A DNA stretch of 64,000 nt from Pegoplata infirma (GCA_963921195.1 OY992540.1:60334844-60398843), one strand, 5' to 3'; positions 1 to 10,673 are shown, numbered from the stretch's first letter. Notes: generated by a model from the sequence alone, not told the origin. Numbers and translations are program-made.

Positions 1-846
1 AAAACAAGTAAGAAAATTATAGTCGGTCAAGACCGACCATATAATACCCTACACCAGAGTTTCCCGGAAATTGGGTCCCAAGTTCAAACATGGACTGATT
101 AGATCTATATTTTGTCAAATCTTTAATAAGTGTATAAAGCACTCACTTATCAAATTTGAGTGGAGTAGGCTTCTTTTTGTTGACAATAAATCGCTTCAAC
201 TGAATATCGGGCGATATTTCGACATGGGACCTAAGTCCAAAAAGGGTCCGATGATAATCAGATTTGATAAGGATATTATAGTACGCGTTTAACATACACA
301 AACAGAATTTTAATTAAATATTTTATATTTTCATGAAATTTGAGAGATTTATGTGAAAATCGGGAAGGTGGTTTGTATGGGGGCTACAAGAATAACTGGT
401 CCGATTTCTTTATAATTCGGAATGGTGATTTGTATTGATAAAACATGATGACCCGCCGGATTCATGTTAAAGGATTCCTATTTAAATGCGGCTATTAGAG
501 TCATTTGAGCCAAAACTAAAGCGGACCTTTGTATGGGGGCTAGGTCTAAATATGGACTGATTTTTTTTCAATTTCAATAGGCTTTGTCCTTGGACCAAAA
601 GAGGCTTAAGTTTCAAATTTCAAGTCAATTGATTAAGAATACCTGTATCGTGCTTACACCATTTACATGGACAGACGGACGGACAGACGGACGGACGGAC
701 GGACGGACATCGCTAAATCGACTCAAAAAGTGATTCTAAGTCGATCGGTATACTTAAAAGTGGGTCTAGGACCAATATTTCGGGTAGTTACAAACATCGG
801 CACAAACTCATTATACCCTGTACCACAGTGTAGTGTAGGGTATAAC
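1..846 (+). mobile_element. mini-me-like element, family A copy 1
   Basis: A non-autonomous mini-me (INE-1/Helentron-like) element; its left tip may lie before the window. It begins with ACAAGTAAGAAA, followed by the subterminal palindrome GTCGGTCAAGACCGAC and ATACCCTACACC. A (GACR)n proto-microsatellite lies at about 667-709. It ends with TATACCCTGTACCAC and GTGTAGGGTATA. No protein is encoded; short open frames across the GACR tract are artefacts of repeats with few stops. It abuts a second copy head to tail. The assignment rests on known mini-me structure: a conserved core beside TA-rich and GTCY blocks. Confidence 0.85.
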
Positions 847-1693
847 AAGAAAAAAAATAATAGTCGGTCAAGACCGGCCATATAATACCCTACACCGGTG
901 TTTCCCGGAATATGGGTACCAAGTTCAAACAAAAACCGATGGGATATATCTTTTGTTAAAACTAAATTAAGTGTAAAAAAGCACCCACAAACCAAGTTTT
1001 AGTTAATTTGGCTTCTATTTGTTGCAAATACACCGCTTTAACTGAATATAGGGCGAAATTTTTTTATAGGTCTAGGTCCAAAAATGGTCCGATAATAATC
1101 AGATTTGATAAGGTTATTAAAGTACGCGTTTAATACATACAAATAAAATTTTAATAAAATATTTTTAATTTTCATGAAATTTGAGAGATTTTTGTGAATA
1201 TCGGGAAGGTGGTTTGTATCGGAGCTACAAGAAGACCTTCTCCGATTGCTTTAAAATTCAGAATGGTGATTTGTGAATACAAAACATGATTACCTGCCAA
1301 ATTTCAATAGGATACCTTTTATGAAACCGTTGTTAGAGTAATTTGAGGAAAATTAAAAGGGGACGTTTGTATGGGGGCTATGTCCAACCATGGACCGATT
1401 TTTTTTCCAATTTCAATAGGCTTTGTCCTTGGGTCAAATGAAGCTTAAGTTTCAAATTTCAGTCAAATCGGTTGATAATTGCGACCTGTATCGTGTTTAC
1501 ACCGTTACATGGACAGACGGACAGACGGACAGACGGACGGACGGACAGATGGGCATTGCTAAATCGACTCCAAAAGGGATTTTGAGCCGATCGGTATACT
1601 TAAAGGTGGGTCTACGACCAATATTTTGGGTAGTTACAAACATCAGCACAAACTAATTATACCCTGTACCACAGTGTGGTGTAGGGTATAAAA
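847..1693 (+). mobile_element. mini-me-like element, family A copy 2
   Basis: A second family A copy directly follows the first, in the same orientation. It shares the AGTCGGTCAAGACCGG palindrome near the left end, the internal blocks around GGGAAGGTGGTTTGTAT, a (GACR)n tract at about 1513-1549, and the terminal GGTGTAGGGTATA. Head-to-tail copies are common for rolling-circle-type elements. The two copies differ by many substitutions, so this is not a very recent duplication. Confidence 0.85.
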
Positions 1694-2016
1694 ACAAGAA
1701 GAAAAGTTATATTCGACTTGGCCGAATCTATAAATACCTTCCACAATGCCCTTTTAAAAGGATATTAAATTTTTAAAGTGGAAAAATGAGCAATTTGGAT
1801 TTGAAATATTTAATTTTGAGTAAAAACGTTGTTTTTTTATTTTTAGTACCAAAAGGTACATAAAAATAAAATGTATTTATTCGGCCTTTATATATGTATA
1901 TATATTCGATTAGAGTTTTATTCTAGTTCGAGGCCCAAAAATATTTCTATTTATGATATTGTCATAATAGAGTATTTTTAATTTATTGCTTTAAAAAAGT
2001 TACTATCTCATAGTAT

Positions 2017-2063
2017 GTCTGTACTGATCAGTTTCATCCCCACTAAAGGAATCTTCAGCAGAC
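2017..2063 (-). ncRNA. hammerhead ribozyme motif (type I), inverted copy
   Basis: The same core lies on the minus strand of the inverted arm: GTCTG at 2063-2059, CTGAAGA next, CAGAC at 2021-2017. A further minus-strand copy near 2513-2552 is broken because the head-to-head junction at 2552/2553 replaces the first three bases of CTGAAGA. The inversion breakpoint therefore falls inside the ribozyme core. Confidence 0.7.
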
Positions 2064-2590
2064 TTTAGAGAATCATCGTTGGTCAATCAAACATCAAACC
2101 AGACATAATATTTGATATATTTCCCAAGTTATATGAGAAGTACTATTATGAAGGTCCGAAATCTGTTTTCCAACAAAAATAACTCTTTTAAAGCAAAAAT
2201 TGTATATATTAAATCACCGTCGGTAACTATTAATATATGTGTTGCTGTTATTTTACAATAACAACAGTGCCTAACCAAACAATAGTGTTGGTAGGATAAG
2301 TCGTACTAAACTTTGTGTTAAATGTTGTTTTTTTATTTTTAGTACCAAAAGGTACATAAAAATAAAATGTATTTATTCGGCCTTTATATATGTATATATA
2401 TTCGATTAGAGTTTTATTCTAGTTCGAGGCCCAAAAATATTTCTATTTATGATATTGTCATAATAGAGTATTTTTAATTTATTGCTTTAAAAAAGTTACT
2501 ATCTCATAGTATGTCTGTACTGATCAGTTTCATCCCCACTAAAGGAATCTTCTGGTTTGATGTTTGATTGACCAACGATGATTCTCTAAA

Positions 2591-2637
2591 GTCTGCTGAA
2601 GATTCCTTTAGTGGGGATGAAACTGATCAGTACAGAC
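2591..2637 (+). ncRNA. hammerhead ribozyme motif (type I), copy 1
   Basis: The core is complete. Stem I is GTCTG (2591-2595) with CAGAC (2633-2637). CTGAAGA (2596-2602) fits the CUGANGA box. A short stem II follows (TCC with GGA, 2604-2606 and 2615-2617, plus one G-U pair), then GAAA (2619-2622). Stem III is ACT/AGT closing a GATC loop (2622-2631), followed by A2632 as the cleavage-site nucleotide H17. The closing pair of stem II is a T-T mismatch where G-C is usual, so activity is uncertain. The very short stem III resembles the minimal hammerheads of Penelope-like elements, which may act as dimers. Confidence 0.75.
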
Positions 2638-3086
2638 ATACTATGAGATAGTAACTTTTTTAAAGCAATAAATTAAAAATACTCTATTATGACAATATCA
2701 TAAATAGAAATATTTTTGGGCCTCGAACTAGAATAAAACTCTAATCGAATATATATACATATATAAAGGCCGAATAAATACATTTTATTTTTATGTACCT
2801 TTTGGTACTAAAAATAAAAAAACAACATTTAACACAAAGTTTAGTACGACTTATCCTACCAACACTATTGTTTGGTTAGGCACTGTTGTTATTGTAAAAT
2901 AACAGCAACACATATATTAATAGTTACCGACGGTGATTTAATATATACAATTTTTGCTTTAAAAGAGTTATTTTTGTTGGAAAACAGATTTCGGACCTTC
3001 ATAATAGTACTTCTCATATAACTTGGGAAATATATCAAATATTATGTCTGGTTTGATGTTTGATTGACCAACGATGATTCTCTAAA

Positions 3087-3133
3087 GTCTGCTGAAGATT
3101 CCTTTAGTGGGGATGAAACTGATCAGTACAGAC
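3087..3133 (+). ncRNA. hammerhead ribozyme motif (type I), copy 2
   Basis: This is the same 47-nt motif, 496 bp downstream of copy 1 and in the same strand. It has GTCTG, CTGAAGA, stem II, GAAA, ACTGATCAGT, A and CAGAC in order. Spacing of exactly one unit supports a tandem-unit template. Cleavage at both sites would release a unit-length RNA of about 496 nt. Confidence 0.75.
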
Positions 3134-3670
3134 ATACTATGAGATAGTAACTTTTTTAAAGCAATAAATTAAAAATACTCTATTATGACAATATCATAAA
3201 TAGAAATATTTTTGGGCCTCGAACTAGAATAAAACTCTAATCGAATATATATTTGAGTAAAAACTTTTTTTTTAATTTTTGTAAAAAAAAAAAGAAAAAT
3301 TAAACATTTTTGGAGTGTAAAATTTTTTCCTTGTGTAAATTTGTTTTTAGTGTAAAAATATTTTTGAGTGACAAAATTACTTTAAAGTTAAGTAGTTTTG
3401 TGGCTTACCAATGCTTTAAAAGCTCGTCTTTTTTTAACACGTGAATTTAAGGAAATTCGGAAATTCACGGTTTTGCTAAAAACTTTTGAACCACTAGACC
3501 GATTTGTCTGATATTGAATACAAGCTAGACCAGGGGAACGACAAATGTATATGCCAAGCTTCAGCACCCTTGAAATTGTCTTTCGAAAGTTATCGTGTTT
3601 TATTATCTCGTAAATTCGCTAAAGACACTTGCCGAAATTCACTCTTTTGCATATAACTTTTAAACCACTG

Positions 3671-4429
3671 CACTATGGTTCCGATGGACACTTTTCTTGG
3701 CCAAAATTGTCAAAACGAATTTTTTATTTTTTTATTTTTGAAATAGGATTCGTGTTGAAATTTATTATCATTTTAATAATTTTTTTTTTAAATTTTAACA
3801 TTTTAGGCCACTTTACTAATTTTTGTTGTTTTTTAGTTACATAAATTCGTTTTTGGGTGAATTTTAATGGAAAAAGTGTTCTGGAAATTTTCTTCCAGTA
3901 CACTTACTAGCAAAAACTAGCATCATCTGACAATGTGGAAATGTAGTCCTGATCCCAATCTATGATTCTGAAATGGTCTGATAGCTAAATTTTTCTAAAA
4001 ACTTTTTGTAGGCCCATCTAAAGTTATGTTTTATTTACCACCAATTTTTTTCTGATTTGCATTAACCACTTATTTTTTTTTTAAATGACGCCAATTCTGT
4101 TACACTATTTTAAATTAAAATTATTGTGATACTAATCTCCAACTTTGTATTCCATGTGTAATATTATAAGAAACTCTTTGTATTTAAACTCAAAAAAATT
4201 AGTGTAAAATTTAAAAAAATAAGTTGTTTTTTTTTTCTTGTCCTAGATTTGTTGTAAAACTTAAACTTTAATCTGTTGTATTATAACGGTAAATGAGTAT
4301 ATACAAAAGACAAATATTTTTTCTGTTGCTTTGAAGTGTTTATTATTAAAACACAAAGCGATTTTTTAAAACATCAATTTTGAGAAAATTGAATTTTGGC
4401 CAAGAAAAGTGGTCGGTGAGACCATAGTG
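3671..4429 (+). mobile_element. Transib-like non-autonomous element (CACTATGG ends)
   Basis: The terminal inverted repeats of about 38 bp begin CACTATGGT and share CACTTTTCTTGGCCAAAATT. A perfect 5-bp duplication, CACTG, flanks the element (3666-3670 and 4430-4434). Each end has a heptamer CACTATG, a 23-bp spacer and a CCAAAATT nonamer-like block, which matches the Transib/RSS layout. The 759-bp interior is AT-rich and non-coding. It inserted into family B mini-me copy 1. Confidence 0.75.
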
Positions 4430-4466
4430 CACTGGGCCGATTTCCCTGAATTGCAATACCAACCAG

Positions 4467-5539
4467 ATAAAAAAAAAATCTCCATAGAATTCGATGCTGT
4501 CCTAATTTATATTTAACCAAATTTAAATTCAATCGTTTCATATTTGAAATAAAATCTATTTGCCGGCACACATTGGAGTAGGGATTTAATACCCTTGATT
4601 GCTTATGTTTTTCTTATTCGCTTTCACATAAATTTCTTGTACTAAATTTTCTTCATGTTTTTTTTCGGTGTTTAAACTTTAAAATGTCAGAAAAAGTAAA
4701 AAATATTACTGTATCAATTTTTATTTCAAAATGTCGTATTTGAAACAAATCAAAAAAAAATAAATTCATGTGGGTGTTTTAAATCAACTGCGGTAAGAAA
4801 TATTTATTTATATTTTTCAGTAAGTTTTACTTTTAAATTTGTTATATTTTTTTTTGTACACCACATTTTTATCTGTACTTCCTTAACATGTTTTTAGCAT
4901 GTCTTAAATCATTAATGCTAAAAAACTGTGTATTTTTAAATTATTTATATTTAGAATAAAGTTATTTACAGCTTACTTACCATTATCTCCCACTTAAAAT
5001 ATTTACAACAATATTAAATACAATGACAGACAGACATTCAGTTAGTCATTGTAATGCCAAAATGTCCTTTCATTGTGTGTTACAAAGAAAATCAATTTTA
5101 TTTTTGGCATAAAAAAGATTTTTCACTTAATACAATTATTATTGTTAATTTGAATTTTGATAAGATTTTTATTTTATACCACACTTATCCTAAATAAATA
5201 AACAACCTTTTTTTTTACTTTTCTTATGAATTATTTTTTTTTTTTGAATTTTTTATGTTAATACAGCAAAAAATGTAATGTTAAATTAATTTATACATGA
5301 AATTCCTCCAAAAAAAAAATTAAAAAGGGTCTCCTGTAAAATTTCTGAATGTACTTGATGACACTTGCACTAGTTTTAGTACCGTTTCAACCATAAGGGC
5401 ACACTAGGCACGTGCCCAGGGCCACCGACTTAAGGGTTCCCCGAAATACCAATAAATTCGCTTATACGAAAATGGTGCAGCATTTTTTTTTAATTTGTTT
5501 TACAAAAATGATCAGAATATAACAGATTTGTTGTATACA
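4467..5539. other. AT-rich non-coding DNA
   Basis: No gene or clear element boundary is seen. The stretch is T- and A-homopolymer rich. A GC-richer patch at about 5395-5450 (GGCACGTGCCCAGGGCC) looks like part of a dispersed repeat but has no visible ends. Confidence 0.5.
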
Positions 5540-5816
5540 TCTGAGACTTTTTCTATTGGAGAAATTGGTCCTGTATCAAAAGTCATAAATTCATAGAAAT
5601 TTTTTATACATAATAACTTTCAAATTGTGAAATATTTTTAGTACAGAAAATGTTTCAGATTCTGAGATTTTAAAAGTTCAAAGTTCATAGTTCATAGAAG
5701 TTTTGCCAAAATTATAAGTCTCAGATTTTGAGACAATTATCGTATGCAAAGTCGCAGATTCTGAGATATTTTTCGTATAAGAAAAATCTAACATTCTGAG
5801 ACAATTTTTATATCTA
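5540..5816. repeat. degenerate ~35-bp tandem tract (AGATTCTGAGA type)
   Basis: Imperfect tandem units contain AGTCTCAGATTCTGAGACA and TTTTTCGTATAGAAAA. The tract is split at 5817 by a mini-me copy and continues from 6495. The same unit recurs at 54.5-58.5 kb and 63.5 kb. Confidence 0.7.
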
Positions 5817-6494
5817 ACAAGTAAGAAAGTTATAGTTGGTCAAGACCGACCATATGATACCCTACACCGGATTTTCCGGAAAATGGGTCCCAAGTGCAAA
5901 CATGTACCGATTGGATCTATCTCTTGTTAAATCTTTATTTAGTGTAAAAAACACACACAGATCAAATATTAGTGGAATTGGTTTATTTTTTGCCAATTTA
6001 ACTAATTTAACTGAATATCGGTCGAAATTTTTATTTAAGTCCAAACATGGTCCAATTATTTTCAGATTTGATTAGGTTACTAAAGTAAACGTTTAACAAC
6101 TACAAATACAATTTTTATCAAATATTTCCATTTTTATGAATTTTGTGGGAGTTATGTGAATATCGGGAGGGTAGTTTGATTTGATTTGATTACCTGTTAA
6201 ATTTCAAAGCGATACCTATTATAACACGGTTATTAGAGTCACTTAAGCCTAATCCAAAGGGTTCGTTTGTATAGGGGCTAGGTCTTAACATTTACCGATT
6301 TTTTTCAAGTCAATTGACTGAAAATTGCGACTTGTATCGTGCTTAAACCGATAGATGGACAGACGGACGCTATATTGACTCAAAAGTAATTCTGAGTCGA
6401 TCGGTATACTTGAAGGTATAACTAGGACCAATATTTCGGGTAGTTAAAAACACATACTCATTATACCCTGTACCACAGAGTGGTGTAGGGTATA
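5817..6494 (+). mobile_element. mini-me-like element, family A copy 3 (short)
   Basis: The left end is ACAAGTAAGAAAGTTATAG with GGTCAAGACCGACC; the right end is ACCCTGTACCACAGAGTGG and GTAGGGTATA. It has an internal deletion compared with copies 1 and 2, and only a minimal GACAGACGGACG block remains at about 6357-6368. It sits cleanly inside the 35-bp tandem tract without a clear target duplication, as expected for Helitron-type insertion. Confidence 0.85.
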
Positions 6495-6905
6495 AAAAGT
6501 CTCAGATTCTGATGCATTTTTCGTATAGAAAATGTCTCAGATTCCGAGACTTTTTTCGTATGGAAAAAGTATCAGATTCTGAGACGTTCTTCACATAGAG
6601 AAAGTCTTAGATTTTAAAACATGTTACGTATAGAAAAAGTCTCAGATTATGCTGAGACATTTTTCGCATAAAAAAAGTCTCAGATTATGCTGACACATTT
6701 TTCGTATTGGGGAAGTCTCAGATCAAAGACGTTTTATCGTATAAAAAATCTCAAATACTGAGACGTTTTTCATACAAAAATATTCTCAGATTCTAAAACA
6801 TTTTTTGTAAAGAAATTGTAACAGATTCTGACATATTTTTCATATAGAAAAAATTTCAGTTTCTAAAATGTGTTTCATATCGAAATTAAATAATTTCAGA
6901 TTCTG
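6495..6905. repeat. degenerate ~35-bp tandem tract, continuation
   Basis: Units such as AAAGTCTCAGATTCTGA followed by CATTTTTCGTATAGA repeat about a dozen times with drift. It is the right-hand half of the tract interrupted by the mini-me copy at 5817-6494. Confidence 0.7.
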
Positions 6906-7906
6906 ATTCGCAAAGGAATGGAGGCCATTTTTGGTTCTTGGGCTCTCCATATTATCGCCGGTCCTCTTCACACGTGTGGACCCTAATTGGTCCTAACATT
7001 GGATCCAAAAAAGTTTGCTTTCTCGAAAATTTTAAAATGCTCATATCTTGGTAAATATTGTCGACACAACAAAAAGTCCAAAATCATTTTTGTAGCCCTC
7101 ATCACATAGAACAAGACGGCAAATTGACCAGAATCTCTCCGATTAATATTTTTGAATTTATCGAGTTTTTTTAGTCTCAACGGTCACAAATTTTGGATCA
7201 AAAACTATGACGACTTTTAAGGAACCTAACTAGAGATACCCCTTGGGGTCTGGACCTATTATGTCCGAACCCAATGGGGTCTTCAAATGTGAGTGAACTA
7301 AGTTAAAATAAAAAAAAATTTCAGTTAACAAATTTTTGGCAAAACATTTTTGCGAACTTTACCAACAAAATTGTGTGTTCAAAATCAGCAAATTTTCTTG
7401 TAGGTTTACAAGCTCTTTTCGCTAACTTTACATTTTTATTTTTTTTTTGAGTGTAGAAATAGAATTTTAGTGTTGGAAACTGTTAAAATTTATTCTGTAG
7501 ACTATAAATATTCACATATATGAAAAACAATTTCCATTAACAAGACAAACCGGCATTTCAAATCCTACTGATGATAACACTAACTGGAGTGTTTGAAACC
7601 GGTATGGGAATACCAGAAATGTGTATAATTTTTAGAAAATAAATTTTTCTTCTGCATTTTTTCAACTTGAACCCTTATAACATGAGTTTTATTTGTACCA
7701 AAAAAATATTTTTTTTTTGTCATGCTACTTTTTTTTCCAGCGGGGTCCCAAATTCTTGTGTTCCCAGAGCCCCATCATACCTTAAAGCGACCCCGATTAT
7801 TATTTAAATGTTAATATGAATTTGTTATTGACACAGTAACTTTAAAAGTGAATAAATATTTAATTTCTAAAGAAAGATTTACTTTTTATTAAAATTTATT
7901 TTCCAG
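6906..7906. other. non-coding DNA upstream of a candidate exon
   Basis: No gene is seen. The first 330 bases, with CCATATTATCGCCGGTCCTC, are less AT-rich and may be a dispersed repeat. A weak inverted pair, ACCGGCATTTCAAA and TTTGAAACCGGTAT, lies at about 7549-7603. The stretch ends in the polypyrimidine acceptor TTATTTTCCAG of the next feature. Confidence 0.4.
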
Positions 7907-8003
7907 ACTTAATGTTGACAACAACATAACTTTCTTAAAGTTTTTCTTACTAACTTTCTTTCTTGTGCTGTGGACAATAAAAGGTGTCACCGCCATTAAT
8001 AAG
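7907..8003 (+). CDS. candidate internal exon encoding a hydrophobic segment, gene unknown
   Basis: This 97-bp block is bounded by a good acceptor (AAATTTATTTTCCAG) and a consensus donor (AAG|GTAAGT). Only one frame is open: one base completing a codon, then 32 codons that start LNVDNNITFL and end KGVTAINK. The middle (FLKFFLLTFFLVLW) is strongly hydrophobic, like a transmembrane helix or signal anchor. It begins in phase 2 (the first base completes a codon) and ends in phase 0. It is opposite in strand to the two minus-strand exons, so it would belong to another gene. I do not recognise the family. Chance openness of 97 AT-rich bases is possible; the paired splice sites are the main support. 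Confidence 0.45.
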
Positions 8004-8149
8004 GTAAGTGAATAGTTAATATAGTAAATATAAAATTTTATTTTCCATTTTATTGTAAACAACATTAAATTATTTCAAGTAAGAGCTGTAATTTTCAGGG
8101 GTACAATTTATTAATAATTGTGAGTTAGCGTGTCCGGGAAAGGACAAAA

Positions 8150-8398
8150 AACTAGTAGGGAAATTATAGATGGTCAAGACTGACGATATAATACCCTACA
8201 TCAGTGATTCCGGAATAGAGGTCTCTGGTCCAAACATGAACGGAGTGGATCTCTCTTGTTAGTTCTTTAGTTAGTGCTAAAAATACATACAAACCAAAAT
8301 TTAGTAAAACTGACTTAATTTTTTTGTCAGTAAACTATTTAACTAAAAATCGGGCGAAATTTTCAAATGGGTACTAAGTCAAAAAATGGTGTAAATAT
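8150..8398 (+). mobile_element. mini-me-like element, family A copy 4 (left-end fragment)
   Basis: It begins with AACTAGTAGGGAAATTATAG, GGTCAAGACTGACG and ATACCCTACATC, then the family A body (AAAAATCGGGCGAAATTTTC). Similarity stops near 8398, before the GACR tract and right end. It is strongly diverged, so it looks old. Confidence 0.7.
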
Positions 8399-9231
8399 CA
8401 ATTTTATTCCACCCTCAACCACGCTGAATCACTCCATCACAAAGAAATGTAACAAGTTGCCACTCTCACTTGTTTTTAGTAATTTTTGTAAAAAAAATGT
8501 TGGAGTATTTATTTTTTTTGTAAGTTTTACAATTTTTAGAGCGACAAAAATATTTTGTAAAAGATTTGCATGCAGTGTGTTACCGTTTTGGGGCTGTTCA
8601 TCAACCCTAATGTTTTTAATAAAAAAATCCATTTTCTTAGAAGTTTAGTCAAATTCAATGGTTTTGTTTTCTAAAAAAATAATAATATAACTTTTTTCCA
8701 TTTATTATTTATTTAGTATTTTAGATTTTTGTTTTTATCCACCATTTTCATTCATTATATTTACTTGTATTCCCTGTCTGTTACAGTTTGTTATGAAATA
8801 TTCAGTGTTGGTTATATTTTATTTAACTCGTAAATTCTCCAAAATATATTTTTCATAACACACTTTGGAAGAAAAATGACGTTTAAAAAAATACTGTATA
8901 ATGAAGTGTTTCTATATGGTTAAAAAAAACTATGAGTGGAAAAAATTGCATACACCGAAAAAAATCATAAAAAGAGATTAAATTCGTAAATAAAATATTT
9001 GGTTTTTTCGTAAAATGATCAACATTTTTTTGTATTTTAAAAAATTGTCCAACCAAATATGCAAAAAAAAAAAAAATCATATGCATTTTCTTCTACCGCT
9101 CACCATTTGCATTACTTTTTTTGCGTTTTCATGTAAGTATTACGTGCTCCACACTAATTTCTGATCATCTGATGCATCCCAGAAAAAAAGTACGCATAAC
9201 CATCAAATTAAATTGTGTTTTATAATCTTTT
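8399..9231. other. AT-rich non-coding DNA
   Basis: No gene, element ends or tandem structure could be supported. Short open frames here are low-complexity (F, K, I and N rich). Confidence 0.5.
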
Positions 9232-10437
9232 TATACCCTCCACTCTAGTGATAGACCTCGAAATATTGGTCTAGGATCGCATAAAGTATATACACAGAAA
9301 AAAATATGAAGGAAACAAATTTGAGTAATCACTTGTTTAAATTTAAAAACAAAAATTGAGTAATTTTTTAATTGACGCAATTAAAATTTACTCAAAAATT
9401 TTAAAAACAATTTAAGTAAATAATTTAATAAAAATTTAATAGTTTTTGTATTTTTTTAAAACTTTCATAGTTTTTTGAATTCTCGTTTAGTTTATAGTTT
9501 TTTGTGTATGTATATGAAAGTTTGTAATCGTCTTTATAAAATTTTCCTATGTTTTTGAGACATAAATATGTTTGGTAAAGTTTGAAGAAACAAGTTTTTT
9601 GTTTTTTTTTTTTTGTAAAAAAATTTAAAACTTTCTTAAACTTTAAAAAAAAATAAATAGATAAATTTTGAGTAAATTTTTAATTGTGTCAATTAAAATT
9701 TACTCAAATTTTTTTCAAACATTTAATAAATTTTTATTAAAAATTTACTCAATACTATTAAATCGTTTACTGGTGCAAAATTGAGTAATTTTTTACTCAA
9801 TAGTATTAAAAATTTACTCAAATATTTTTTTTATTTTTTTCTGTGTATATTCATGATCCTCCATCGATTTTAAGACGATCTAGTGGTGTCCGTCCGTAGG
9901 TTTTTCCGTCTGTCTGTTGAAAACCCTCTAACACTTTACGAAGGCTCCTAAAGTTTGGCATATATGTTGGGCATTTACCTTGCAATCCAGCGAAATCGGT
10001 GCAGTGTACTGCAGTGGTTCAAAAGTAATGAGCAAAAGAGTGTATTTCGACTAGGATTTTTCGCGAATTTACGAGATAAATAACACGCTAACTATTGAAC
10101 GACAATTCTCAGGGTACTGAAGTTTGTATTATATATATTTGTCGGTCTCCTGGTCTGGTTCGTATTAAATTTCTGCCAAATTTGTCCAGTGGTACAAAAG
10201 TTATTAGGAAAACTGTGAATTTCAGATTGGTTTCACCATAAATTCACAAATTATTTTTGTCACTTAGAAATATGTTTACACTAAAAAAATTTACACTCAA
10301 AAAAATTTTTACAAAAATGACAAAAAAAAACTTTTTTTACTCAAAATAAAATATTTCTAATCTAGATTGTTCATTTTTTCCGTTTAAAAATTTACTATCC
10401 TTTAAAAAGGGCATTGTGGTGGGTATTCATCAGCAAA
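9232..10437 (-). mobile_element. mini-me-like element, family B copy 2
   Basis: Reverse orientation: ATACCCTCCACTCTAGTGAT at the left, a short (GTCY)n block at about 9888-9927, then the body with TTCAAAAGTAATGAGC, TTTCGCGAATTTACGAGA and GGTCTCCTGGTCTGGTTCG, and GGCATTGTGGTGGGTATTCA at the right. The usual TTCGGCCAAGTCGAA palindrome is lost at the right tip. A MITE (9293-9845) interrupts it after the ATAAAGTATATA motif. Confidence 0.8.
9293..9845. mobile_element. MITE with CACAGAAAAAAAT ends, TA target site
   Basis: The inverted termini are CACAGAAAAAAATA and ATTTTTTTCTGTG, flanked by TA on both sides, inside the mini-me motif GTATATATTCATGATCC. The interior contains several AATTTACTCAA / TTGAGTAATTTTT inverted blocks. 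There is no coding capacity. The TA target suggests a Tc1/mariner-type origin. Confidence 0.7.
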
Positions 10438-10673
10438 GTATCCAGGAATTTGTAAAGGGGGGCCCAATTCAAAAAGTTTTTTTGTTATTATAACCTAGTA
10501 ATATAATTGGCTCATAAGTGTACGGTTTTTTTGCGTTTGAAAACTTTTTTATTAAAAATGTTTGCTATAGAAAATATTCTGAGAATATTCTATAAAAAAT
10601 GCCGCAAAAATGTCTTTAAATCTTGATTTCTTTTATTAAAAAATGTCTGTAAGTGCTACCACCAGAAATGTTA

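Larger units (their letters stand above)
1828..3251 (+). mobile_element. palindromic retroelement with hammerhead ribozymes (Penelope-like or retrozyme-like)
   Basis: This 1.42-kb insertion is flanked by a perfect 13-bp duplication, TTTGAGTAAAAAC (1815-1827 and 3252-3264). It is built from one unit of about 496 bp made of blocks b* (45 bp), a* (229 bp) and c* (222 bp). On the plus strand from 2553 the order is b*-a*-c*-b*-a* (last block truncated). On the minus strand from 2552 down to 1828 it is a*-c*-b*-a*. The element is therefore two head-to-head tandem partial dimers forming a nearly perfect palindrome with arms of about 700 bp. Each complete b*/a* junction carries a type I hammerhead core. 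It has no ORF. Penelope-like elements and retrozymes are known for tandem or inverted units, hammerheads and variable-length duplications; the class assignment is inferred from these. Confidence 0.75.
1694..4466 (+). mobile_element. mini-me-like element, family B copy 1, twice interrupted
   Basis: This starts with ACAAGAAGAAAAGTTATATTCGA and the TTCGACTTGGCCGAA palindrome, typical of family B, then CACAATGCCC. The family B body resumes after 3251 (AACACGTGAATTTAAGG, TTTTGAACCACT, CTTTCGAAAGTTA) and again after 4434 (GGCCGATTTCCCTGAATTGC). Two insertions, 1828-3251 and 3671-4429, split it, each flanked by an exact target duplication. It loses similarity near 4466, before the GACR tract and right terminus, so the 3' part is missing. 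Confidence 0.8.

Noticed and set aside
4980..5030. Minus-strand exon ending at GATAATG|GTAAGTAAG
   Set aside because: The donor looks good, but all frames close within a few codons upstream and no suitable acceptor exists for an exon longer than about 12 nt.
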